A DNA stretch of 5,353 nucleotides from an uncultured bacterium (lineage in GTDB: Bacteria > Desulfobacterota > Binatia > HRBIN30), in assembly GCA_937975525.1 (NCBI GenBank), contig CALJUJ010000411.1, positions 1 to 5,353 of the forward strand, read 5' to 3'. Below, one piece after another: positions 1 through 5,353 of the stretch (its first letter is position 1; each line of letters starts with the position of its first letter). A model generated the notes under the pieces. The model saw only the letters and a program-made list of their open reading frames with translations. It was not told the origin of the DNA and did not search any database. Made by a program: the position numbers and the translations under genes.

Positions 1-78
1 CACCTGGCCCGGTCCGGGGATCGGGTCGTCGACCGTCGCGACCTCGAGACGTCGTTGGCGCATTACCGCAGCGCGCAT
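1..78 (-). CDS. Zinc-type MDR alcohol dehydrogenase, N-terminal fragment (cut by window edge)
   Basis: Only the first 26 codons are inside the window; the frame is still open at base 1. The peptide begins MRAAVMRQRRLEV and continues through VDDPIPGPGQV. This is the usual opening of medium-chain dehydrogenases of the zinc alcohol dehydrogenase/quinone reductase superfamily: a first beta strand starting MRA, a second strand of the LEV type, then the P-x-P-G-P-G-[QE]-V turn. The family oxidises alcohols or reduces carbonyls or enones with NAD(P)H. Zinc ligands and the Rossmann motif would lie outside the window, so zinc dependence and substrate cannot be judged. The start is supported by a GGAGAAAGG Shine-Dalgarno site 7 nt upstream. 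The gene follows the lipocalin-like gene after 51 bp with no obvious terminator, so it probably belongs to the same operon. Family call fairly secure, function open. Confidence 0.72.
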   Translation of the reverse strand, partial: MRAAVMRQRRLEVATVDDPIPGPGQV

Positions 79-85
79 GGATCGG

Positions 86-94
86 CCTTTCTCC
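86..94 (-). promoter_or_regulatory. Ribosome binding site of the MDR dehydrogenase fragment
   Basis: The minus strand reads GGAGAAAGG with a 7-nt spacer before the ATG at 78-76. It supports this ATG over the in-frame ATG at codon 6, which would remove the first beta strand of the fold. Confidence 0.55.
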
Positions 95-129
95 GGGCGG
101 GACCGGCACTTCGCTCTTCGCCGCACACC

Positions 130-1164
130 TCAGGTCTGGTCGAGGCCCACCGGTTTCCCGTCGACGACCTGATCGAGGTACTCGGAGAAACCGTAGCCGA
201 TCCGTCCGTCGCAGTGGAACTCGGTCATGCCCTCGGTGATGCGGGTGACGAGCCGGGAGCCGTCGGCGGCGCGTCGGCGGTTACGCAACGGAATGAGGGA
301 GAGGATGCGGCCGGAGATCTCGTACTCGCGTTCGTCGGTCCGCGCCCACGCGCGCAAGCGCGTCTGATAGCCGTCTTCGTCCCACTCGCTCTCGACTTTG
401 GCGTCGACGACCGGAACGTAGGCCCCCTCGCGCAGCACCATGCCCGAACGCCGGACGGCCCCGTTCTCGGCGGCGACGATCGACAGCATCATGGCGAAGT
501 CCCGGCCGAAGCTCATCGGCAACCAACGGTACCAGTAGATCGCCTGCCAGTATCTCGGTCCCCACGACTTGTCGCGCAAGCCGAAGCCATCGATCTGGTG
601 GCGCTCGTCGCCGACGACGATCGTGCCGGAAGCTCGCACGTGCTGTTCGTAGTGCGCGCGCGCGAACGACTTCTCCGGATCCAGAGGGATGTCGGAGCCG
701 TCCTCGCGCACGGTCTTGCCGCCGTACATCGGCGCGACGCCCGTGTAGGCGAGGTCGACGTGGCAGTCGACGCTCGGGTTGTTCTTGAACGCGCTCGACG
801 GATCGGCCATCTGCCGCGGCTCGCGCAGCAGGCAGACGGGGCCATCGTAGGTGACGCGCAGCTCGCGGAACGGCTCGACGACGTCGAACCGCATGCCGCC
901 GGCCGCAAGCTCGCGGTTGTGCTCGATCGCCGGCCGCGCGTACATGAACCCGATACGACCGTCCGCGAGGTAGATGCAGCAGGACATCTCCGCATAGCCC
1001 TCGTGCACCCGATTGCCGAGGCGAAACCAGCCGCCGACCAGGCGCGTCGGGTCGAACACGTTGAAGTACATCGACTCGTTATAGTTCGTCGCTGCTTCGG
1101 GCTCGTGGCAGTACTCGTCGCGCGGCTCGAGTACGATCTTGGTGCCTTCGGGAACGATCGACAT
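130..1164 (-). CDS. CrtC/AttH-like lipocalin-fold protein (DUF7064/DUF7065-type), function unknown
   Basis: A 344-residue soluble protein with no signal peptide or membrane segment. The hallmark is GFGLRDKSWGPRYWQ at residues 193-207, a G-x-RD-x-SWGPR block. I associate this block with a group related to hydroxyneurosporene synthase (CrtC), AttH and tocopherol-cyclase-like double-lipocalin proteins (named DUF7064/DUF7065 in Pfam, from memory). The C-terminus also fits: EGMTEF at 311-316 and GYGFSEYLDQ at 323-332. The N-terminal half is rich in aromatic beta-strand residues (MYFNVFDP near 32-39, GGWFRLGNR 44-52). Such genes often sit beside acyl-CoA ligases, acyl-CoA dehydrogenases and TetR regulators in lipid or steroid gene sets. 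A role in binding, hydrating or isomerising a hydrophobic substrate is inference. The start is chosen by an AGGAGA site 4 nt before the ATG; the frame is open far upstream, but that part is a shadow of the ligase gene. The gap to the ligase is 35 bp. Confidence 0.8.
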   Translation of the reverse strand: MSIVPEGTKIVLEPRDEYCHEPEAATNYNESMYFNVFDPTRLVGGWFRLGNRVHEGYAEMSCCIYLADGRIGFMYARPAIEHNRELAAGGMRFDVVEPFRELRVTYDGPVCLLREPRQMADPSSAFKNNPSVDCHVDLAYTGVAPMYGGKTVREDGSDIPLDPEKSFARAHYEQHVRASGTIVVGDERHQIDGFGLRDKSWGPRYWQAIYWYRWLPMSFGRDFAMMLSIVAAENGAVRRSGMVLREGAYVPVVDAKVESEWDEDGYQTRLRAWARTDEREYEISGRILSLIPLRNRRRAADGSRLVTRITEGMTEFHCDGRIGYGFSEYLDQVVDGKPVGLDQT

Positions 1165-1199
1165 GTCGTCTCCTGTGTGCGCTCGCCGGGCGCGGGCCG

Positions 1200-2765
1200 T
1201 CAAACCAGGCGGTTGCCCGCCCCCCAATACTTCTCCTTCAGCTTGCGTTTGGCCATCTTGCCCGTCTCGGTGCGCGGCAGCTCGGTGACGAAATCGATGG
1301 TTCGCGGACACTTGTAGTGGGCGATGTGGTCGCGACAGAACTGGATCAGCTCGGCTTCGAGCTCGGCCCCGACCGCGACCCCCGCGGCGGCGACGACGAC
1401 GGCTTTGACCTCTTCCCCCATCTCCTCGTTCGGCACGCCGAGGACGGCGACGTCGTGAACCTTGGGGTGCATCACGAGGTGGCTCTCGGTTTCCTGTGGG
1501 TAGATGTTGACCCCGCCCGAGATGATCATGTTCGACTGGCGGTCCGTGAGGTACAGAAAGCCGTCTTCGTCGAGATAGCCGATGTCCCCAAGAGTGAAGA
1601 GATCGTTGCGATACGACCCGGCCGTCTTCGCCTCGTCCTTGTAATAGGAAAAGCGTTGGCCCGGGTCGGGCGGGGCCTCGAAGTAGACGGCGCCCTCGCG
1701 GTGCGGCTCGGAGATCCGGTTTCCCTGTTCGTCGAGGACGTGAATGGCGCCGCCCGCCCAGTGACGTCCCACGGAACCCTTGTGTGCGAGCCAGTCGCGG
1801 GCGCCGATCAGCGTGCCGCCGCCCTCCGTACCCGCGTAGTATTCCATGACCGCATCGCCCCACCACTCGATCATCTGCTCCTTCAGCGGAATCGGGCAGG
1901 GGGCGGCGGCATGGATCGCGATCCGCAGGGACGAGACGTCGTACTTCTTTCGCACATCCGCGGGCAGCTGCAGAAGCCGGCGGAAATGGGTCGGAACCCA
2001 CTGCGATGCGGTGATCTGCTGGTCCTGGATCGTACGCAGCGCGTCCTCGGGATCGAAGCGGCGCATGACGACGGTCGTAGCGCCGATGCGATGGTGCGCC
2101 GCCGAGAAGATGAGCGGTGCGGCGTGGTACAGCGGCGCCGGGACCAGATAGCGATCGGCGTCGCTGATGCCGAACAGCAACAGCAGGCCGACCGCGGCGA
2201 GGTTGGCGCCGTGATCTCCCGCGGGCTTCCCCGACAGTGGCCGCCGCACGCCCTTCGGGCGGCCGGTCGTTCCCGAGGAGTACAGCATCAGCGAGCCCTC
2301 GAGCTCGTCGCCGAGCGGCGCATCCGGGCTGGCTGCCATCTCGGCGGCCAGGTCGGCGTGCCCGTCGATCGGACCGCCGACCGCCAGGCGCGAGATCAGG
2401 CGGTCGTTTTGCCGACCGATGCGCGCGGCGAGCTCGGCGAATCGTGCTCCAGCGACGAACGCCTTCGCGTCGCAGTTGGCGACGATGTACTCGACCTCGT
2501 CGTGCTGCAGATGCCAGTTGACCGGCGTGAAGTAGAGCCCGGTTCGGTGGCAGGCCCAGAAGAGGTCGAAGAAGATGTCGTCGTTGCCGACGAGGCCGGC
2601 GACGCTGTCTCCCGGTTGCAGCCCCTGGCGGCGCAGGACGTGGGCAAGGGCACGGGACCGACGCTCGAGCTCTCCGTACGTTTCGACGACCTCGCCATTG
2701 CCGTAGATGACTGCCGGCTTGTCCGGGAATTTCGCTGCGAAGGTGGCGGGAGTGAGTGGTTCCAT
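1200..2765 (-). CDS. AMP-forming fatty-acyl/steroid-acid-type CoA ligase
   Basis: A 521-residue ANL-superfamily adenylate-forming enzyme of normal length. It should convert a carboxylic acid, ATP and CoA to acyl-CoA, AMP and pyrophosphate in the cytoplasm. Core motifs occur in order: A3 phosphate loop YSSGTTGRPKGV (162-173), A5 YYAGTEGG (309-316), A7 GDIGYLDEDG (393-402), A8 hinge DRQSNMIISGGVNIYPQE (408-425), and A10 LPRTETGKMAKRKL (496-509) with the expected catalytic lysine at 503. The GGVNIYPQE signature is shared by FadD-type enzymes for fatty, steroid or aromatic acids. Motifs alone do not fix the substrate, and the region around residues 210-320 that shapes the pocket is not diagnostic to me. 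The start at the ATG for MEPLTPATF gives the usual N-terminus; a weak GAGAAAG site lies 6 nt before it. It follows tetR after 32 bp and is probably co-transcribed with it. Confidence 0.93.
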   Translation of the reverse strand: MEPLTPATFAAKFPDKPAVIYGNGEVVETYGELERRSRALAHVLRRQGLQPGDSVAGLVGNDDIFFDLFWACHRTGLYFTPVNWHLQHDEVEYIVANCDAKAFVAGARFAELAARIGRQNDRLISRLAVGGPIDGHADLAAEMAASPDAPLGDELEGSLMLYSSGTTGRPKGVRRPLSGKPAGDHGANLAAVGLLLLFGISDADRYLVPAPLYHAAPLIFSAAHHRIGATTVVMRRFDPEDALRTIQDQQITASQWVPTHFRRLLQLPADVRKKYDVSSLRIAIHAAAPCPIPLKEQMIEWWGDAVMEYYAGTEGGGTLIGARDWLAHKGSVGRHWAGGAIHVLDEQGNRISEPHREGAVYFEAPPDPGQRFSYYKDEAKTAGSYRNDLFTLGDIGYLDEDGFLYLTDRQSNMIISGGVNIYPQETESHLVMHPKVHDVAVLGVPNEEMGEEVKAVVVAAAGVAVGAELEAELIQFCRDHIAHYKCPRTIDFVTELPRTETGKMAKRKLKEKYWGAGNRLV

Positions 2766-2797
2766 TTCGTGCTTTCTCGTTTGTGGGTACGTTCGGG

Positions 2798-3466
2798 CTA
2801 CGCGTTGCGCGAGCTCGCCGTCTCGATCTCGCGCGCGGTATCCTCGGATACGGGCGCCTTCAGGGCACCCGACCAGGTGTCGATCAGATTGTTGACGAAC
2901 AAGCTCGTGTCGTCGCGCTGCGGTCGGCGACGCCGGCGCTCGCGCTCGCGCGCGGCGAACGCATGAATGATGTGGTCGGCCATCAGCCGCAGGCGCAGGT
3001 CGACGAGCCTGCGGGGCATCGGGCTCAAGGCATGGCGCAGGCGTCGCTCGATACGCACCTGCGCTTCGTCGACCTTGTCGCGGAAGCGCGCGAATCCGCG
3101 GGTGCGAGGCTCGTCGTGGACTTGTTGGAGAAATCGCACGTAGCGGCTGCCGCCGGCGCTGCCAGTGAACTGCTCGGCGAGAGGGACGATCAAGGCGGCG
3201 ACCATGTCCCGAATTCCGACCACTGCACCCGTCGCTTCGATGGCGTCGGCGAAGCTGCGTCGTCGCTCGTAGGTGCCGGCGTGCCGGTATCGGAAGATCG
3301 CTTCGATGAGCCCGTCCTTGGAGCCGAAGTAGTAGTGGCTCGCACCAGAGTTCTTCTGGCCGGCGGCGATGTTGATCTCGCGCAGCGAGACGGCCTCGAC
3401 GCCCCGTTCGGCAAACAGTTTCTCGGCGGTGAGGAGGAGTCGCAGGCGGGTGTCGGCTCGCGGCAT
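2798..3466 (-). CDS. TetR-family transcriptional regulator
   Basis: A 222-residue one-component regulator of usual TetR length. The N-terminal DNA-binding domain covers about residues 5-55. The opening helix contains LLTAEKLFAERGVEAVSL (11-28). The helix-turn-helix follows (about 28-50), ending in the typical YYFGSKDGLIEAIF segment (45-58). The rest should form the all-helical ligand-binding and dimerisation domain; near the C-terminus it has a very basic stretch, ARERERRRRRPQR (172-184). Family members usually repress their own operon and release DNA on binding a small hydrophobic ligand or acyl-CoA. Here the gene lies first of the downstream set, just ahead of the CoA ligase and in the same direction. 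The simplest inference is that it senses the ligase's substrate or product. An imperfect palindrome lies 28 bp upstream of the start. The ATG used gives the standard N-terminus; no strong ribosome binding site is visible. Confidence 0.93.
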   Translation of the reverse strand: MPRADTRLRLLLTAEKLFAERGVEAVSLREINIAAGQKNSGASHYYFGSKDGLIEAIFRYRHAGTYERRRSFADAIEATGAVVGIRDMVAALIVPLAEQFTGSAGGSRYVRFLQQVHDEPRTRGFARFRDKVDEAQVRIERRLRHALSPMPRRLVDLRLRLMADHIIHAFAARERERRRRRPQRDDTSLFVNNLIDTWSGALKAPVSEDTAREIETASSRNA

Positions 3467-3493
3467 GGCGCTCGCCGACCGTAGGCAACCACC

Positions 3494-3510
3494 TCACCTA
3501 AAGCAAGTGA
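3494..3510 (-). promoter_or_regulatory. Candidate TetR operator (imperfect palindrome upstream of tetR)
   Basis: The minus strand reads TCACTTGCTTTAGGTGA. The half-sites TCACTT and AGGTGA match in 5 of 6 positions around a 5-bp centre. A second, overlapping dyad, CTAAA-N8-TTTAG (3515-3498), shares the same AT-rich patch, which stands out in GC-rich surroundings. It lies in the 45-bp gap between the methyltransferase stop and the tetR start, the usual place for an autoregulatory TetR site. A poor promoter match overlaps it: TTGCTT (3506-3501), then 17 bp, then TACGGT (3483-3478). Binding and promoter activity are inferred; a chance palindrome is possible. Confidence 0.4.
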
Positions 3511-3511
3511 T

Positions 3512-4447
3512 TTAGCCGACGTCGGGGTTGTGGCAGCGGGCGAACAACATCGGCGTGAAGATGCCGAGCTCTCCGGCACGGACGAGCGCGACGGTCCCGG
3601 CGCGCAAACAGCGAACCGCCGATCCGGTGCCGGGCGGCGCGAGCACGAGCCGTTCGGCGATGCGCAGCAGCGATTCCTGCAACGTGCGGCTCCAGGAGGC
3701 GCGCGCCAGTCCGTCCAGGCTGCGGTCGCGCGGTTGCAGAGCTCGATACCAAGGCTCTGCTTCGTCGCCTGCGGCGTCAGCGAGTCGTTCGATGACGAAG
3801 CCGGCCTCGGCGAGTCCCTGGCGCCACTCCGCGTGCGACCGCAGACGGACGACCCCGTACGACGATTCGATCGTACGTCGCAGGTCCATGTGCTCGCGAT
3901 TCCCCGGGTCGAAAGAGGCAGTCAGACACCAGTCCGAGAAGCACAGCACTGCTCCCGGGCGCAGCACGCGTCGCACCTCGCGGAACGTCGCGCCGAGATC
4001 GACGGCGTGGCACAGCGCCTCGAACGCGAAGGCGCCATCGGCTACCGCCGTCGCCAGCGGCAAAGCCTGGAAGTCGCCGCCGATCGGAGCGATGCGTCCC
4101 TCCGGCTGCCGCCAGCGGCGCGGCATGGCGAGAAGCTGCTCGGGGGTCGCGTTGATGGCGACGACGCGGGCTCCCGTGCGCGCGGCAACGGCCTGCGCCG
4201 GGCCGCCGATGCCACACCCCAGATCGAGCACGGTGGCGCCGGGCGCGACCTCGAGACAGTCGGCGATGCGGCTTTCGTAGGCCGCGATCGCAGCTCGTCG
4301 CGATCGGCCCGCGACGAGCGGTGCGAAGTGGAATGACGATCCCCAGGCCCAGCGGTAGATCCATGTCGTCGCCGCATAGTAGGTGCGCGCTCGTTGTTTC
4401 GGCGGCGCGTCGTCCCAGCCGGCGCGGGGGCGACTCGGCGAGCTCAT
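3512..4447 (-). CDS. Sterol 24-C-methyltransferase (Erg6/SMT) homologue
   Basis: A 311-residue SAM-dependent methyltransferase resembling eukaryotic sterol C-24 methyltransferases along its length. SMTs transfer a methyl from SAM to the side-chain alkene of a sterol. Visible regions: sterol-binding region I YRWAWGSSFHF (31-41; yeast form YEYGWGSSFHF), SAM motif VLDLGCGIGGPAQ (73-85), FAFEALCHAV (140-149; compare YAIEATCHAP), DWCLTASFDPGNREH (172-186; compare EWVMTDKYDENNPEH), and a C-terminal sterol-MT domain with EPWYRAL (231-237), LAPPGTGSAV (269-278) and GELGIFTPM (292-300). This C-terminal part argues against ubiquinone or gamma-tocopherol methyltransferases. It is shorter than yeast Erg6, mainly at the N-terminus. 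In region I the usual acidic residue is Arg32 and the Gly is Ala34. Its ATG overlaps the UbiA stop (ATGA), implying translational coupling. Substrate unproven: a sterol, or another isoprenoid alkene. Confidence 0.88.
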   Translation of the reverse strand: MSSPSRPRAGWDDAPPKQRARTYYAATTWIYRWAWGSSFHFAPLVAGRSRRAAIAAYESRIADCLEVAPGATVLDLGCGIGGPAQAVAARTGARVVAINATPEQLLAMPRRWRQPEGRIAPIGGDFQALPLATAVADGAFAFEALCHAVDLGATFREVRRVLRPGAVLCFSDWCLTASFDPGNREHMDLRRTIESSYGVVRLRSHAEWRQGLAEAGFVIERLADAAGDEAEPWYRALQPRDRSLDGLARASWSRTLQESLLRIAERLVLAPPGTGSAVRCLRAGTVALVRAGELGIFTPMLFARCHNPDVG

Positions 4448-5223
4448 CGGACCGTCGCCAGAATCCACACCGCGCCGAAGTAGACCCGCGCCAGCATCCA
4501 AGCCGGATTCGCGTCGTGGGCGAGTCGCAGGAGCAGGAAGGGAAGGGCAGCCGAGGCCGCCGCCATTGGTCCGAGGCGGACGAAGACGGTGCAACCGTAG
4601 GCGACGGCGAGAGCCAACCAGATCCAGTTGCGGTGCGCGGCCACGGCCGAGCTGGCGATGCCGACGGCACGATCGGCGCGCTCGTCGACGCGCGTCTGAA
4701 ACGCATGGCTGATCGCCGTCATCGTCGCCGCGAGCAGGAGAAGGTCGAGCGCGTCCGTGCCGAGGCCGACCAAGGCGCCGCCCATCACGCCCACCGTGAA
4801 GACGTCCAGAACCGGGATCCTCTTCACCCAGAGCGAGTACAGAGGGTTGAGCAACAGCAGCAGGAGCGTCGACCCGGCCGCCCAGGAGCCGAGCGCGTAC
4901 CACGCGGCGCCGGCGACGCCGAGGTGAAGCCCGACCGCCAGCAGTGCGAACGTACGGGGCTGCTCGAGTAGGGGCCGGCGATGGGCGGCCGTCTTCTTCG
5001 GGTTGTGTGCATCGACGATGCGGTCACACACGTCGTTGAAGAGATAGAGCGACGTGAGCAGCAGCGCGAGGAGGCCGGTCACCAGCACCGTCACGACGAT
5101 GTCGCGCGACTCCCAGGCGACGAGCCACGCGACCATGCCGAGTAGACCTCCCTCGCCGAGCTTCAGTCGCTGCCAGAGCGAGAAGAGCGCCGTGTGGGCG
5201 ATCGTGCCCGGCGTCAGCGACAT
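4444..5223 (-). CDS. UbiA-family membrane prenyltransferase
   Basis: A 259-residue, strongly hydrophobic integral membrane protein with about eight or nine predicted helices. UbiA enzymes join a prenyl group from a prenyl diphosphate to an acceptor (quinone ring, chlorin, sugar phosphate, glycerol phosphate) using Mg2+ held by two Asp-rich motifs. Motif 1 is present as NDVCDRIVD (63-71, N-D-x2-D-x3-D), followed by NPKK (74-77). Motif 2 is DERAD (180-184, D-x3-D). Between them lies NPLYSLWVKRIPVLDVF (126-142), containing the conserved Tyr, Lys and LDV. The amphipathic opening SLWQRLKLGEGG (15-26) matches the usual start of helix 1. I cannot tell the acceptor; the NPKK-x-RRP neighbourhood faintly recalls decaprenyl-phosphate phosphoribosyltransferases. 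The ATG at 5223 has a GGGAGGG site 7 nt upstream. The frame stays open to the window edge, so a longer N-terminus is possible. Its stop overlaps the methyltransferase start by 4 bp. Confidence 0.87.
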   Translation of the reverse strand: MSLTPGTIAHTALFSLWQRLKLGEGGLLGMVAWLVAWESRDIVVTVLVTGLLALLLTSLYLFNDVCDRIVDAHNPKKTAAHRRPLLEQPRTFALLAVGLHLGVAGAAWYALGSWAAGSTLLLLLLNPLYSLWVKRIPVLDVFTVGVMGGALVGLGTDALDLLLLAATMTAISHAFQTRVDERADRAVGIASSAVAAHRNWIWLALAVAYGCTVFVRLGPMAAASAALPFLLLRLAHDANPAWMLARVYFGAVWILATVR

Positions 5224-5353
5224 GCGAGCGCCCTCCCGAGCCTGGCCGCCGGGGGCGCGCACGAATGCGGTGGGGCCGCCCGCGAGGGGAGGGTGGCCTT
5301 GCGCCCATCCCCGCAACCGGTCTCCTCGCGACGCCATGCACCCAAGCAATTCC
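5224..5353. other. Unassigned 130 bp upstream of the UbiA gene
   Basis: No recognisable protein. On the minus strand two frames are open through the whole stretch, including the UbiA frame. The third ends at a TGA at 5216-5214, overlapping the UbiA start by 10 bp; it could be the tail of an upstream gene, but its peptide is not recognisable. Apart from the ribosome binding site I see no clear promoter, terminator or RNA element. Confidence 0.4.
5231..5237 (-). promoter_or_regulatory. Ribosome binding site that fixes the UbiA start
   Basis: The minus strand reads GGGAGGG with a 7-nt spacer to the ATG at 5223-5221. This favours the MSLTPG start over in-frame upstream starts at 5337 (ATG) and 5349 (TTG), which would add a Gly/Arg/Pro-rich segment unlike any UbiA N-terminus I know. 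Confidence 0.55.

Noticed and set aside
1165..2001. Upstream in-frame extension of the lipocalin-like gene giving a 623-residue protein
   Set aside because: The extra N-terminal part is Arg/Gly-rich frame-shifted ligase sequence. The ATG at 1164 has a good ribosome binding site and begins the recognisable protein.
55..2966. Long plus-strand open frames (55-1317 and 1317-2966) covering the ligase and lipocalin-like genes
   Set aside because: They are antisense shadows of well-supported minus-strand genes in high-GC DNA, where stops are rare. Their peptides are rich in Arg, Asp, Val and Ala and show no domain motif.
2766..3497. Upstream in-frame extension of the CoA ligase to 765 residues
   Set aside because: This part overlaps the TetR gene in another frame and reads as low-complexity Arg-rich peptide. 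The ligase motifs and normal family length fit the start at 2765.
3516..3525. Perfect 10-bp palindrome CCGACGTCGG at the end of the methyltransferase gene
   Set aside because: It encodes the last residues of the protein, is GC-rich in a GC-rich genome, and has no loop or following T-run. It is too short to call a terminator or operator.
3512..4447. Methyltransferase as a gamma-tocopherol or ubiquinone/menaquinone methyltransferase, suggested by the UbiA neighbour
   Set aside because: The WGSSFHF region and the C-terminal EPWY...LAP.G...FTPM domain are those of sterol methyltransferases. Tocopherol enzymes typically have a WGDHMHHG-type motif at the corresponding place.
4448..4903. Upstream in-frame extension of the methyltransferase to 463 residues
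   Set aside because: It lies inside the UbiA gene, whose motifs are clear in a different frame. The ATGA overlap at 4447-4444 is a typical coupled start.
1..5353. CRISPR arrays, tRNA or rRNA genes, insertion sequences and tandem repeats
   Set aside because: Reading through both strands I saw no regularly spaced repeats, no tRNA-like arms, no transposase motifs and no terminal inverted repeats. Nearly all the sequence is accounted for by coding genes.

Overview
The window is GC-rich bacterial DNA. Every gene I can support lies on the minus strand, packed in one direction with gaps of 51 bp or less and one 4-bp overlap. Transcription therefore runs from right to left. The base composition, Shine-Dalgarno-like sites and tight spacing say bacterium. 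The protein types (KstR/FadR-like TetR regulator, acyl-CoA ligase, a CrtC/AttH-like 'SWGPR' protein, zinc-type MDR dehydrogenase) are common in lipid- and steroid-metabolising Proteobacteria, Binatota and Actinobacteria. I cannot place the phylum from this sequence alone.

In order of transcription: (1) a UbiA-family membrane prenyltransferase (5223-4444), preceded by about 130 bp that I cannot assign. (2) A sterol 24-C-methyltransferase (Erg6/SMT) homologue (4447-3512), coupled to the UbiA gene by an ATGA stop/start overlap. (3) A 45-bp gap with an imperfect palindrome that may be the operator of the next gene. (4) A TetR-family regulator (3466-2798). (5) An AMP-forming fatty-acyl/steroid-acid-type CoA ligase (2765-1200). 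(6) A 344-residue protein of the CrtC/AttH-like (DUF7064/DUF7065-type) group (1164-130). (7) The first 26 codons of a zinc-type medium-chain dehydrogenase (78-1), cut by the window edge.

The window seems to join two modules. The upstream pair (UbiA + SMT) looks biosynthetic or modifying and should act on isoprenoid or sterol substrates: a prenyl transfer in the membrane, and SAM-dependent C-methylation of an alkene. The downstream set (TetR, CoA ligase, lipocalin-like protein, dehydrogenase) looks like a regulated module that activates and oxidises a hydrophobic acid or alcohol. Whether they form one pathway is inference.

The most notable item is the SMT. It matches the eukaryotic Erg6 architecture from the sterol-binding region through to the C-terminal sterol-methyltransferase domain, but has changes in the otherwise conserved region I. 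Its coupling to a UbiA prenyltransferase is an arrangement I do not recognise from a described pathway.
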